From positions 5,027,001 to 5,091,000 of the forward strand of contig CM073549.1 of assembly GCA_037074615.1 (NCBI GenBank): DNA of 64,000 bases. Reading direction: 5' to 3'. Source of the DNA: Leucaena leucocephala. Its lineage: Eukaryota; Streptophyta; Magnoliopsida; Fabales; Fabaceae. Below the pieces are notes generated by a model. It worked only from the letters and a program-made list of their open reading frames with translations, made no database searches and was not told the DNA's origin. Positions 24,601 to 35,004 of the stretch are shown here, piece after piece; within the stretch, counting starts at the first letter, position 1, and each line of letters starts with the position of its first letter. The position numbers were made by a program, and so were the translations under genes.

Positions 24601-27596
24601 TTCTTTTCAATTGAGAACTTCAAGGCAAAAAAAAAAAAAAAGTTCAAGTTTGGATGTTGAAATAGATCTAGGCAGCCAAAGTACACATGCTGCGCTCTTC
24701 TATATTCAGTAGGAGTTGGGTCCCTTTAACAAATTGGGTAATAGTTTTTATTTTGATAACAAGCTATGCCATTACAATAAGCATGCAAAATTAAGCTAAA
24801 TCAATGGACATAGCAACTAAAACAGTGAAAGTTAGCATATGATAAGGAATAGGCTTATATATATAAGGACGTAAGTTCGATTTTTGCTGTCGTCGTTAGA
24901 GCTTTTTTGGTAGATAATCTCGTAAGTCCCCTGTAAACGCTCTCTAAGTTTTAGGACTGTGCTTTAATTTTAGTGGAGGACCAATGTCAAATCTACCTAA
25001 ATTTTTTTGTACAAAAAAAATAACTTTATAACATGACGAATTAATATTAGGCCCTTGGGAGCCAATCTGCATGGTAGTTAAAAACGTTGCTTTTGCTAGA
25101 GAGCTTTTATATCTTTTAAAATGTTAATAATAATTTAATTGAAACATTACGAAAGATCTTTCAACCAAGAATTTTAATTTAAAGTAGGGTACAAAATGAA
25201 TGAATTAATGCTACCATAAGAGTGAAGTTTAGAAAATAATATACAATAAATGAAGCCAAGCAATAGTGAAAATGGATTTAATAATAAATTCAATGCACAA
25301 GCACATATATATATGCTTCATTTATACACAAAAAGTGACATTGAGATTGACAGAACATGAGCATGCTGTGTAGAGATTATTTTTTACTTCTTCCCACGTG
25401 AACATTTTTTTTTTCATGGGACAACAATGTTCCCACGTGACGCATAGTTAAATGTTCATCATTCATTCATTCATTTAAGTGGAGGGGATTGTGATTTTGT
25501 GTGTTTAGGAGTATGGTGTAACGATACATCTGTATCGAACGCCTTATCTGGTGGACATAGTGAAAGAAAAAGTGGGCAGAGTTCTGACGTTGGACTCAAT
25601 AGAGGCAGGTAATGCGTGGAAAGGCATGGATGTGTTGATCTTCAACTCTTGGCATTGGTGGGTCCACACTGGAAAATCTCAAGGGTATATTAGTCACTTC
25701 CTCTATAATTACCCTTTTCTTTTGGAAAAATCATTCTGAGATTTCAAAAAATATATAATAACTAAAAAATTACATAATAAACTAGCATCTTGCAATAATA
25801 TATTATGATGTAAGAAATAATAACATGTCAATATTATTTAATTGTTCTAAAAACTTTTAGTGATTATATTTTTTTTCATGAAATATAAGTACTTTTTTAA
25901 ATTAATTAATTAATTAATTTTAATTATTCTCCAGGTCATGTTTAGTTTTAAATCTAATTGGTTGGGATTGTATTAAATTTGATCAGATGGGATTACATAA
26001 GAGATGGTACAAAGCTGGTGAATAACATGGATCGTTTTGAGGCATATTTAAAGGGAATGAGCACATGGGCAAAATGGGTTGATCTTAATGTTGATCCCTC
26101 CAAAACTAAAGTCTTCTTCCAAGGCATTTCTCCTACCCATTATCAGTAAGTCTATCCCTTTTTATAATAATCTTCCAATCATTCAATGCATGTCCCTTTT
26201 TCCCTTATAACTAATAAGTTTGCTACTCCTCCGGTGTAAATATAAATATAAAAATTAGATAACTAATTTATAAAAATTAAAAAATTTAATTAAATTATTT
26301 AGTTGTTAAAAATATATATTAATTTTTCTATAATACTTTTTTTAATTATTTATATTGAAATTACCTTTTGATAGAAACTATGTTAATGTGTGTAATCAAT
26401 AAGCTACTAGCTTGCATTGGGACATAACTCATAAGACTGATATATTCTTCCGATTCTTAATTTAAGAGTTATTTAACTAATTTAAGTATATTAAAAAATT
26501 AGAAAAATTAATTAATTATAATAAATAGATTTGATCTATCTAAAATACTTATGTGTAATATTAGATTATATATTAGGTACACTAGTTTAAAAAAAATAAT
26601 AAATATTCCTTTTGGTTCTAATTATAAGAGCTAAATGGAGGTTATGTTTAGTCCTAAATATAAGACTCCAATCTACTTTGTTTCCTAAAATTATAATTTT
26701 CCTCTCAAAGTATCCATATATAATTGCACATATGAAGAAGTTTTATACTAAAGGTAGTTCAAAAGCACATGATTAAAATGAGAGTATTTTATAAAAATCA
26801 ATACATAATTATTATAAATAATTAACTTAACTAATTTCCTTAATCTACTCAAATTAGTTAAATAGATCTTATGATTAGGACATGAGATAATATGAGAGAT
26901 AAAATAAAATGATGTATTATATTAGGACCAAAAGTTATTTAAGGCCAAAACTAACTCCCATATTTAAGACTAAAAAGTAGTTATATTAGAGTTTCAATTA
27001 ATTATCCTTTCAAAAATAATAAGAAAGGCACGAATAATGATAAATTGAGAGAATTGAACCTTGTAGATTGTTGGAAAAATCATGTGGGATGATTTATCTT
27101 TAATAGATCTTAATAGCAATACCCAAATATGATAACATAGCATTATATTGGAAATCAGATAATTGTATTAATTAAAAACGTCTCACTAATTAAGTAATTT
27201 TTCTGTCATACAAATTGTCTGATTCATTTTTGTACACCACCAAGAAAGTAAAGAAAAGAAATTGATCTAAGACAATTGCTTTTGGTTGTGATTTAAAAAA
27301 ACAGAGGGAAGGAGTGGAATGAACCAAAGAAGAGTTGTAGTGGACAATTAGAGCCATTAGCAGGGTCAACATATCCAGCAGGTCTACCTCCAGCAGCTAC
27401 AATTCTCAACAAAGTGTTGAAGGACATGAGGACTCCTGTTCATCTTCTTGACATCACTCTTCTCTCCCAGCTCAGGAAGGATGCTCATCCTTCCGTCTAT
27501 GCCGCCGATCGCTCTGGCAACGATTGTAGCCACTGGTGCCTCCCGGGCCTCCCAGACACGTGGAACCAACTCCTCTACGCAGCTCTCACTATGTGA
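21699..27596 (+). CDS. TRICHOME BIREFRINGENCE-LIKE O-acetyltransferase, five exons
   Basis: Complete gene: exons 21699-22000, 22109-22280, 25509-25684, 25987-26145 and 27305-27596, all with GT/AG junctions, giving 366 aa. TBL proteins are Golgi enzymes that O-acetylate wall polysaccharides such as xylan, xyloglucan or pectin. Residues 1-27 are a hydrophobic signal/anchor segment. The PMR5N-like cysteine-rich domain follows (GCNIFLGNWV, YPLYQASSCPF, FNCARRPDKQYLRY). The catalytic Ser lies in the GDS motif at residues 120-122 (IMFVGDSLSLNMWES). The DxxH pair is at 343-346 (NDCSHWCLPGLPDTWN). Also typical are NSWHWW and FFQGISPTH. It resembles the PMR5/TBL36-45 branch, but the acceptor polymer cannot be told from the sequence. 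No lesion was seen. Confidence 0.92.
22046..22067. repeat. AG microsatellite in TBL intron 1
   Basis: An uninterrupted AG dinucleotide run of about 11 units lies inside the short first intron, 40 bp before the acceptor. Likely length-polymorphic. Confidence 0.9.
22281..25508 (+). other. Large TBL intron 3 with two G-boxes near its end
   Basis: A 3.2-kb AT-rich intron separates exons 2 and 3. No exon or full transposon was recognised inside. Two CACGTG G-boxes (25395-25400 and 25434-25439), both in the context CCCACGTGA, lie about 70-110 bp before exon 3. A segment near 24850-25010 (gtaagttcgatttttgctg) could be a decayed SINE. The other long intron (26146-27304) holds Stowaway-like MITE relics. 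Confidence 0.55.
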
Positions 27597-28055
27597 ACTA
27601 AAGATCATGTACCCATGCATTCAGGGAAAGATAGAGAAGAATACAAGACGGGTCTTATTTCCTTCCTCATTCTCTCTTCATGGATCATCTTTATTGCACG
27701 AGAGAGAAATTAGGTCTCCTGGTGATTATTTACAACAAAAGCAAAATTATCCACACATTACAATTTAGATGAAGAACTTGTTAGTTAATACTTGGGAATT
27801 AAGATTGAAGTTATTATTACTAAGTTTTTTTTCTTCTTTTTCTTTCATTGATATTGGAGGGTGGATACTAGAAATGGGTGAATTGATCTGTTGTAAAATT
27901 GTAGGCTAATGGTCATTTAGTCACAGAATGATGTGTTGAACTTTACTGTCTATTGTTGTACAATTCATGTACAATAAATTTACCCTAATAATAGTATGTT
28001 ATTGTGACAATGTATGAATAAAAGGTATGTGTTGCCAAGGTTGAGTGGTATGAAT
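27597..28055 (+). other. TBL 3' UTR region
   Basis: Non-coding DNA after the TBL stop. AATAAA hexamers at 27973-27978 and 28017-28022 are candidate polyadenylation signals. Confidence 0.5.
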
Positions 28056-28830
28056 TAGGGGTGTGTATGGGTAGGGTCAAGAAGGGTAACCTTTTGCCCG
28101 ATGCCCTGCCCGAAAAAAACGTAGGCTACGTTTTGTAGCCCGATACCTTGCCCTATCCGATAAAAGTCCTAACTATGTTGAGCTGGGCATGGGCGGGCTT
28201 GTATACCCAAGTCGTGATACCATACTTATATTGTGAAAAAAAATCTGTAATTATGAACTTCTAAAATAATAACATATTCATATGTTTTCAAGAGTTAAAT
28301 AATATTTATAATCCACTAAGAATAAGGTAATAAAAAGATAATAATTAAATTTTTGAAATCTATTGCATATAAAAAAAGGGCCTTGAAGTTTAAGTAGTTT
28401 GTAATTATAACTTTACATCAATTTCCCCAATATTGACAAGGATGAAACATCTAAAAAAATAAAATAAATAATTATAATTTTTAATATAATCATATGATGA
28501 TTAGCAAAGTTAAAACAAAAAAAGAAAAATTAATATAGTTATAAATTTTAAAAGATGCAACTTACCTACTCATATTTCTAAAATAACCCTTTAGTCACCA
28601 GTAACCATCATATTCTCTTTTCAAAGTGTAGCATCTAATGGGAAAAGTAAAAAAATAAAAGAAGGGATATTCATGGACAGGGTAGGGTAAGGCAACCCCT
28701 CTGCCCGGTGCCTAACCCAAAAAAAATATGAGCTGTATTTTGTAACCCGGTGTTTAGCCCGGCCTTATATTTTTTGCGCTAGACAGATTCGAGTGGGCAT
28801 ACCGGGCCGCGGGCTTTATGCACACTCCTA
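28056..28830. mobile_element. hAT-like MITE, TAGGGGTGTG ends
   Basis: Starts TAGGGGTGTGTATGGGT and ends with the inverse (gctttatgcacactccta). Inner arms rich in gcccg/cgggc also pair (ttttgcccgatgccctg against ctgcccggtgcctaac-type text in both halves). Flanking octamers gtatgaat and atataaat agree at six of eight positions, consistent with a degenerate 8-bp hAT duplication. No coding frame. The large CACTA element starts 18 bp to the right. Confidence 0.7.
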
Positions 28831-28889
28831 ATATAAATAGGTTGATCTCACTGGTGGAAAATTGGCAATCGAAATCCCCATTTTTAAAC

Positions 28890-29075
28890 CGGTCAATGCG
28901 GAGACGGTTTTAAAAAAATGAGCTGTGGCATTTTTGTAAATAAAATGAAATATTCACACCGTATTTACTTAAGACCGATGTGGAAATATTTAGTCTGGTT
29001 TAGATATTTACTTTCTACAGCGGATTTTATATAGACCGATGTGGAAATATTTAGTCCGGTTTAGATAAATTCTAT
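28890..29075. repeat. Left subterminal repeats of the CACTA element
   Basis: Variants of accggtc/agacggtttaaa and agaccgatgtggaaatattt occur several times in the first ~230 bp. In CACTA elements subterminal repeats bind the TNPA-type protein. The block cggtcaatgcggagacggtt recurs in altered form at 29808-29835 and inverted at the end of the small CACTA copy (about 43040-43072), marking one family. Confidence 0.75.
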
Positions 29076-29200
29076 CAGTATCATTTCCCGCCATTTTATG
29101 TCAAGTCTTCTCAGACATGCGCAGTATTTCATCATGATCACCTTCTCCGATATCTATTTTATATTCATTTCTTCTATTCTTATATCTTAATAAGTCTCCA

Positions 29201-29536
29201 ATGGTTTCTTCCTCATCCACCCCTCCTTCTTCGCCTCACAAAAGACAGAGACAGAATGTTGAAGACAAACATATATCTCGTGATTACCCTTCAGTTCCTT
29301 CTCCCCCTCCCTTACTTCAGCAACTGGTGCAGTGCCTGGAGGAACTCATCTCGCGCTTCAATGCCCTTGAGCGCTCGGTGGAAGAACTGACTCTGAAAGT
29401 GGAGAGGATGAATGAACGTTTCAAAGCCTTCCGTTCTGAAGTTCGTCAACAGGATGATAGTTTATTTCATCCTGTTGTTGATCCCAATTCTGACTCCCAA
29501 AACCCTAATTCGGAAGATGATGATGATGATCAGTGA
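29201..29536 (+). CDS. Small coiled-coil protein 1 in CACTA element
   Basis: Intact 111-aa ORF, family not recognised. It starts with a Ser/Pro-rich segment (SSSSTPPSSPHKRQRQN) with a short basic patch that could be a nuclear signal, followed by SVPSPPPLL. About residues 42-85 form a predicted heptad-like coiled coil (LVQCLEELISRFNALERSVE, then ELTLKVERMNERFKAFRSEV). The tail is acidic (NSEDDDDDQ). It is clearly paralogous to the ORF at 30144-30470, sharing the PPHKR-like, SVPSPPPL, LEELI.RFN.LE.SVEEL and FRSEV blocks. The tail has VVDPNSDS where the partner has LVDLTQSD. The position at the left end, before the transposase, suggests an accessory protein such as a DNA-binding or dimerising factor; that is inference only. 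Confidence 0.6.
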   Translation: MVSSSSTPPSSPHKRQRQNVEDKHISRDYPSVPSPPPLLQQLVQCLEELISRFNALERSVEELTLKVERMNERFKAFRSEVRQQDDSLFHPVVDPNSDSQNPNSEDDDDDQ

Positions 29537-29799
29537 AAACGGGGTCACCCCATCAACTAACAGTTTGCCTTTCTCTATTCCCTACCTCCTTTTTGATGTA
29601 ATGAAAAGAATTAACGAGGAGTTGATGATATTGTATTTATATAGCTAGCTAGGTTGATAGAGCGAGGTCTTTTTTTTTAGATTTCAAGATGTAAAGTTAG
29701 TTAGTAAAGTTTAATTTGAATGAATATAATGAAGTTTTAACAGGTTTCTTGTTCTGCATACGTTGCTGATGATCCGTTTATTTTTCATCTAAATCCCAC

Positions 29800-29890
29800 T
29801 TTTAAACCGGTCACTGAGGAGAAGACGGTTTAAAAAAAATTAAATTTTTACACCGGTTTTCAAAGTAACCGATTTAAAATATAAATACCC
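29800..29890. repeat. Internal copy of CACTA end sequence
   Basis: The stretch cacttttaaaccggtcactg with following agaagacggtttaaa repeats the text just inside the left terminus (28885-28915). It stands in front of small ORF 2 as the left terminus stands in front of small ORF 1, which indicates a tandem duplication of end region plus ORF. Confidence 0.7.
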
Positions 29891-30143
29891 GGTGCTGATT
29901 AGCTTCGTCCTATCTGCCTCTTCAGTTTCCTGTCTATGCTTTCCCGCGCGCTTACTTTATTCTTCAGACCGTTCATTTCACTTCTTCGGTTCCCAACGTT
30001 TGTAGTCATTATGATAGAAGGCCAATTGCATTCTTCTATATTCTTATTGATCATGAACCATATATATATGTATACCATTTCTATGATCGATCTATCTGAC
30101 TTTATCTCTGTTTTATTTTCTTTTCATCTATCTGACTCCTCCA

Positions 30144-30470
30144 ATGGCCTCTTCCTCACGCACGCCTCCTTCTCCGCCCCACAAAAGAAACAGAGACGAC
30201 TTTGAAGACAAACATCCTGATCCTCACCCTTCTGTTCCTTCTCCTCCTCCCCTGGTTGTGACTCTGATGGAGCGCCTTGAGGAACTCATACTGCGCTTCA
30301 ATGGGCTGGAGGACTCCGTGGAAGAACTGAATCGGAAAGTTGACAGACTGAAAGCAAGTTTCAGAGATTTCCGCTCAGAAGTTCACCGCCGTCAACCCCA
30401 TGATAACTTCTTTAATCTTGTGGATCTCACCCAATCAGATGACTCCCAAAACTCCGAGTCTGATGAGTAG
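30144..30470 (+). CDS. Small coiled-coil protein 2 with candidate SUMO-interacting motif
   Basis: Intact 108-aa ORF, paralogue of the ORF at 29201-29536 and in the same orientation. Layout: Ser/Pro-rich start with basic patch (PPHKRNRDD), SVPSPPPL, coiled coil at about residues 42-82 (LMERLEELILRFNGLEDSVE, ELNRKVDRLKASFRDFRSEV), then a tail LVDLTQSDDSQNSESDE. The hydrophobic core V-D-L-T followed by acidic and Ser residues fits the consensus of SUMO-interacting motifs. Copy 1 lacks the L-T. The region upstream of this ORF (29800-29890) repeats element-end sequence, so end plus ORF look tandemly duplicated. Function is not known; the SUMO link rests on the motif and on the ULP1-type gene further along. 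Confidence 0.6.
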   Translation: MASSSRTPPSPPHKRNRDDFEDKHPDPHPSVPSPPPLVVTLMERLEELILRFNGLEDSVEELNRKVDRLKASFRDFRSEVHRRQPHDNFFNLVDLTQSDDSQNSESDE

Positions 30471-30577
30471 TGAAAGATTGCCACTTTTATATATTCTGAT
30501 ATATATATATTTTTTTGTGTGTAAAAGTTGATGGCAAAGTAATAGGGTCTATCACTTAAAAAAATTGATATTTTGTA

Positions 30578-30665
30578 CACCGGTTAATATATAGTGGCCG
30601 GTGTAAAATATACTCCCTACAACTGATATATATATCTACACCGGTGTAAAATTTTGTCCGATGTA
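30578..30665. repeat. ACCGGTGTA repeats between small ORF 2 and TNP2
   Basis: Several copies of caccggt/ccggtgtaaaat lie between the second small ORF and the transposase gene, resembling the subterminal repeats at the element ends. Confidence 0.75.
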
Positions 30666-30900
30666 TATATTCTTACAGAATAAACTTTTTTTACCAAATA
30701 CTCTTTTATTTGGCACATTTCTCGCGCCTTCCATCTCTCATTTTTCCTAGTTCGTGCGTTAAGTCTTCTCGGCGCTTCACAAACGGTGAGTTTTGTTTTG
30801 AACTCCTCTCGAGAACTAAAAATTTATTCTCTCCATGCATTAGCTGCAACGTAATGGTTTCTTGTTTTCTGTTTTTCTAGTTTCCTAGTCTTCCACAAAT

Positions 30901-33900
30901 ATGGATCATAGTTGGATAAATGCTAAACGAACAAGTGTTGAGTATGCTGAGGGGGTGAAGGAGTTTTTGGATTTTGCTAAACGAAATGGTGATGATGACA
31001 ATGGAAGGTTTTATTGTCCTTGTGTGAGTTGTTTGAATGAGAGGAAACAAAGTCTTGCTGATATTTACACTCATCTAATTTGTGAGGGGTTTTACAAGAG
31101 TTACACGGTATGGGTATGGCATAGTGAACAGGTGGAACAGACCTTTGACGATGACATAGATAGTGATGATCGAGTAGAGGACATGATTCGTGATGTTGGA
31201 GAAGATGCTTTTATGCGGTCACATGCATATGGTAATATGTGCAATGATGCAGAAAAGCCTCTATACCCAGGGTGCAGAAAATACAACCTGTTTAATGCGG
31301 TGTTGAGATTGGTAAGTGTGAAACCTCGGCATGGGTGGAGTGACAGTGGTTTTTCAAAATTGCTTGAGTTGTTACAGGACATGTTTCCTGAAGAAAATGC
31401 GTTACCCAAACGCTACTATGATGCAAAGAAAATAATAGGTCCTTTAGGCATGCATATAGAAAGATTCATGCATGCCTAAATGATTGCATATTGTACAGGA
31501 AAGAGTTTGAAGATGAGGAGAAGTGTCTAATATGTAAGACACCAAGGTACAGATCAAACAACTCTCCTGCCAAGTTGTTATGGTATCTTCCAATTTTATC
31601 AAGGTTTAAGCGACTTTTTTCTAATGAAGATGATGCAAAGAAAATGTTATGGCATGCAAATGAAAGGATTAATGATGGAAAGATTCGTCATCCTGCTAAC
31701 TCTTTGCAATGGAAGAAGATTGATGACTTATTTTTCGAGTTTGGCAATGAACCACGAAACCTAAGGCTTGGACTTAGTACGGATGGAATGAACCCTTATA
31801 GTAGCCTTAGTAGTATACATAGTTCATGGCCCATCCTTCTGGTGATTTACAACCCATCTCCCTTGTTATGTATGAAACAGAAGTATGTAATGTTGTCTAT
31901 GCTGATCTCAGGACCAAAACAACCGGGAAATGACATAGACGTTTACCTAACACCCTTGATCGAAGATTTGAAGAAGCTATGGGAAGGTGTGGATGTTTTT
32001 GATGCTGTTAAGAAGGAGGTCTTCAATATGCGGGCCATGATCTTTTGTACAATTAATGACTTTCCTGCATACGGAAATTTGTCAGGGTATAGTGTTAAGG
32101 TCCATAAAGCATGTCCGATTTGTGAGGAAGGGACTTGCTACTATCAACTTCGTCATGGAAGAAAGACAGTCTACCTAGGTTATAGGAGATTTCTAAGACA
32201 AGCCCACCCATATCGTCGACTAAAGAATAAATTTTATGGCGGCCAAGAATTTGAAAATGCTCCAAAGCCATTGACTGGGAAATAAGTTTATGAAAAGGTG
32301 AAAGACATCAATGTCACTTTCGGTAAGATTACTAAGAAAAGTGAGAAAAATGTATGGAAAAAAAGATCTGTGTTCTTTGAGCTTCCGTATAGGCGACATC
32401 TTCATATAAGGCACTGTCTTGATGTGATGCATGTGGAGAAAAATGTGTGTGACAGTATTGTTGGAACACTTCTCAACACACATGGTAGTTTCAAAGATAG
32501 TTTGAAGGCAAGATTGGATTTGAAAGAAATGGGAATACGAGAGGATTTACATCCGAGGCCAGATGGTGAGGGGAGTTATCATGTTGAAGAGACTAACATC
32601 TTGTCCAAGGCTGAGCGAAGAAATTTTTGTGAGTGTTTGCAAGGAATCAAAGTTCCCTTTGGGTACTCATCTAATCTTAAGAGGATTGTGTCCATGAAAG
32701 ATTTAAAATTAGTAGGCCAAAAGTCTCATGATTGTCATGTATTGATGCAACAACTACTCCCAGCGGCTGTTCGAGGAATCCTTCAAGATGATTTGAGACA
32801 CATTGTAACCCGACTTTGCTTCTTCTTTAATGCTATATGTGGCAAAGTCTTTGAGACTGAAAAGTTGGAGGAATTGGAGCACGAGGGTTATGTTATTTTG
32901 TGCCAGCTTGAAAAACAGTTTCTTCCTGTTTTTTTTGACATCATGGTACACCTCATCGTTCATCTAGTGCGAGAGATAAAATCGTGTGGCCCTGTATACT
33001 TACGATGGATGTACCCATTTGAAAGATACATGAAAATCCTTAAAGGGTATATGAAGGATCCAAATCGGCCCGAAGCATCCATTGTTCAAAAATATGTTGC
33101 CGAAGAAGCTATGGATTTTTGTCAATAATACCTGTCTAAAGTAAGACTTACTGGTCTCCACAAACCCCGTGCCAAACAGGGGAGTCAACACAGAATATCG
33201 GTGAGGAGTGTTGATCGTAATGAATTACAGCAAATACACTTACACATCTTGAATAACATTGATGAAGTTTAAGACTATATTGTTGTTCATAAAGATCTTG
33301 TCCAGAAAAAAAATAATAGGATGACAGAGCAAAGGCTGATTAGAGAACACAACAAATCTTTTGCACATTGGTTCAAACTGGAGGTTGAAAATGAGGATTG
33401 TATTTCTGATACAGTTAGATGGTTGGCATGTGGTCCTGAACATAATGTGATTTGTTGGAATTCATTTGATATCAACAAGTATTCCTTTTATACGAAGTTC
33501 CTAGATGATAGAAGTAGCGTGCAAAACAGTGGTGTTATGTTAGTGGCTGAAGCTATGCATTTTTCTAGTTCAAAAGACAACAATCCTAAATTAGCAGTCA
33601 TCCCTTATTATGGCGTTGTTGAAGAGATTTGGGAAGTGGACTACAAATTCAAAGTTCCCGTGTTCAAATGCAAGTGGGCTAATGTAAACAACGGTGTTAT
33701 GGTCGATCAGTTAGGATTTACACTGGTAGATTTGAATAATACAAGTTTTGGGGATGAGCCTTTCATTATGGCAGACCAAGCAAAGCAAGTGTTCTATATC
33801 ACTGATCCTCAAAATGAAAGATGGTCTGTCGCGCTCCAAGGAAAAAGGGTTGTTGACAATGATGATTCTTTTTATGAGATCCCTTCTTTTTCAGTAGGTT

Positions 33901-33938
33901 TACCAAAATTAAATGAAGAAGAAGTGGATTCTGATTAA
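30901..33938 (+). pseudogene. TNP2-type CACTA transposase, decayed
   Basis: A transposase of the TNP2/En-Spm class. In order: transposase-associated domain (MDHSWINAKR, FYCPCVSCLN, HLICEGF...Y..W..H), TNP2 domain (LRLGLSTDGMNPY, SGPKQPGNDIDVYL), DUF4218 (HCLDVMHVEKNVCDS, HLVREIKSCGPVYLRWMYPF, ERYMKILKG) and DUF4216 (VIPYYGVVEEIWEVDY, FKVPVFKCKW). Four lesions were found. There is a -1 frameshift near 31460, where one A appears lost in the codons before IHACLNDC. There are in-frame TAA codons at 32283-32285, 33126-33128 and 33270-33272. From 31491 to the end all parts stay in one frame. The gene is therefore dead as a full transposase, but decay looks recent. Confidence 0.92.
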
Positions 33939-34116
33939 TTTCTGTATTTCTTGTTTTTGATGTAGTCTAAATAATAACAGAGACAGATTCTTGACGTATA
34001 TTATTTTGATGTAATAATAATAGAGACAGATTCTTGTTCTGATAAGAATGTTGTGACGCCAAGGATGGAATGATATATCGATCTGATGATGGAGTTTTAA
34101 AAAATAACTACAACAT

Positions 34117-34325
34117 TAAAATCGGTCTTAAGTGTTATCCGGTGTAAAAAGTCTAATTTGTAAATAAATTATAGTTCGATTTTACACCGGGGTATACTTT
34201 ATCCAGTGTTATATTTTAGACGGTGTTATTTTTTACACCAGTTTTATATTTATCCGGTGTAAAATGTATCAAGTTTAGACCGGTTATTTTTTAAGCCGGT
34301 TTAGAATAATTTATATCCGCTGTAA
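34117..34325. repeat. ACCGGTGTA repeats between TNP2 and the ULP1 gene
   Basis: Repeated tccggtgtaaa, ttacaccgg and gaccggttatttttt units lie between the two genes, well inside the element. Such repeats normally sit at element ends. Confidence 0.75.
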
Positions 34326-34703
34326 AATATTTATATTCATTTTTTAAGTTCGCCCCTTGGCGCGACCATCATTCTCATTTCTTACGTACTCTGTCATATC
34401 TCCGCTAGTCGTGCTCTGTGGTTTTCGCGAGGCTTCTCCGCACTCGATCAGTCGTTCTTTTCTGTTGTCTCTCTCGTTCTGTTATTCCGTGTACGTGTTC
34501 TCTGCATTATTTTTCCCTGTGTACGTGCTTCACCGTTTTTATGTTCGTTTAATCTAGGTTTTCTATTTTTCCTGATGAATGCTTGCACATCTTTCCATTC
34601 ATAACTGCTAAAGGAACAAGTTTTGTGTACTCTGACGGGTTGAAGGAAAAAGGGTTAAGTCTGTTTTTAATGTTTTTTATGTTGTTATTGCGTACATAGG
34701 AAT

Positions 34704-34985
34704 ATGGGGGATAGAGTTACTCAGATTGAGGCTAGCGATGCTTCAACCACCACTACGCCAAGGAAGGGTAGAAGTGCGACTCGTTTGAAAGACATTACGA
34801 AGGACAGGATAGACGGGAAACTGCTTCCGATAGAGTTTGACAGAAACTGGAACCCAACTGGTGAACACAGGACAAAGTACTTAAGTTTTGTCAGCCTCCT
34901 AGCACGCAACAAGCCTAGCATCACCTATTTGACTTGGGATGCTGTGGATGATCGCGTGAAAAATCAAATTTGGGACACTATCCGG
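34704..34985 (+). pseudogene. N-terminal fragment of a second CACTA ORF
   Basis: About 94 codons: a charged start (MGDRVTQIEAS, PRKGRSATRLKDI) and then the segment GKLLPIEFDRNWNPTGEH, FVSLLARNKPSITYLTWDAV, VKNQIWDTIR. This resembles the conserved region of plant CACTA second ORFs (transposase_24-like: a short basic leader, then 'PI.Y..W..V...K..IWDTI'). The frame then reaches TAG at 34989, and the following coding stretch is shifted by one base only about 20 bp later, too short for a normal intron. A deletion probably joined this piece to the ULP1 part. Confidence 0.6.
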
Positions 34986-35004
34986 GTATAGGAACTATCT
35001 AATA

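Noticed and set aside
27384..27768. ORFs in other frames over the last TBL exon
   Set aside because: Shadows; the correct frame contains the conserved DCSHWCLPG motif and the natural stop at 27596.
29936..30205. An 89-aa ORF overlapping small ORF 2
   Set aside because: It is a different-frame shadow running into the second small ORF, with no recognisable features.
31491..33938. Three independent genes in the TNP2 region
   Set aside because: All lie in one frame separated only by single TAA codons and together make the ordered domains of one TNP2 transposase.
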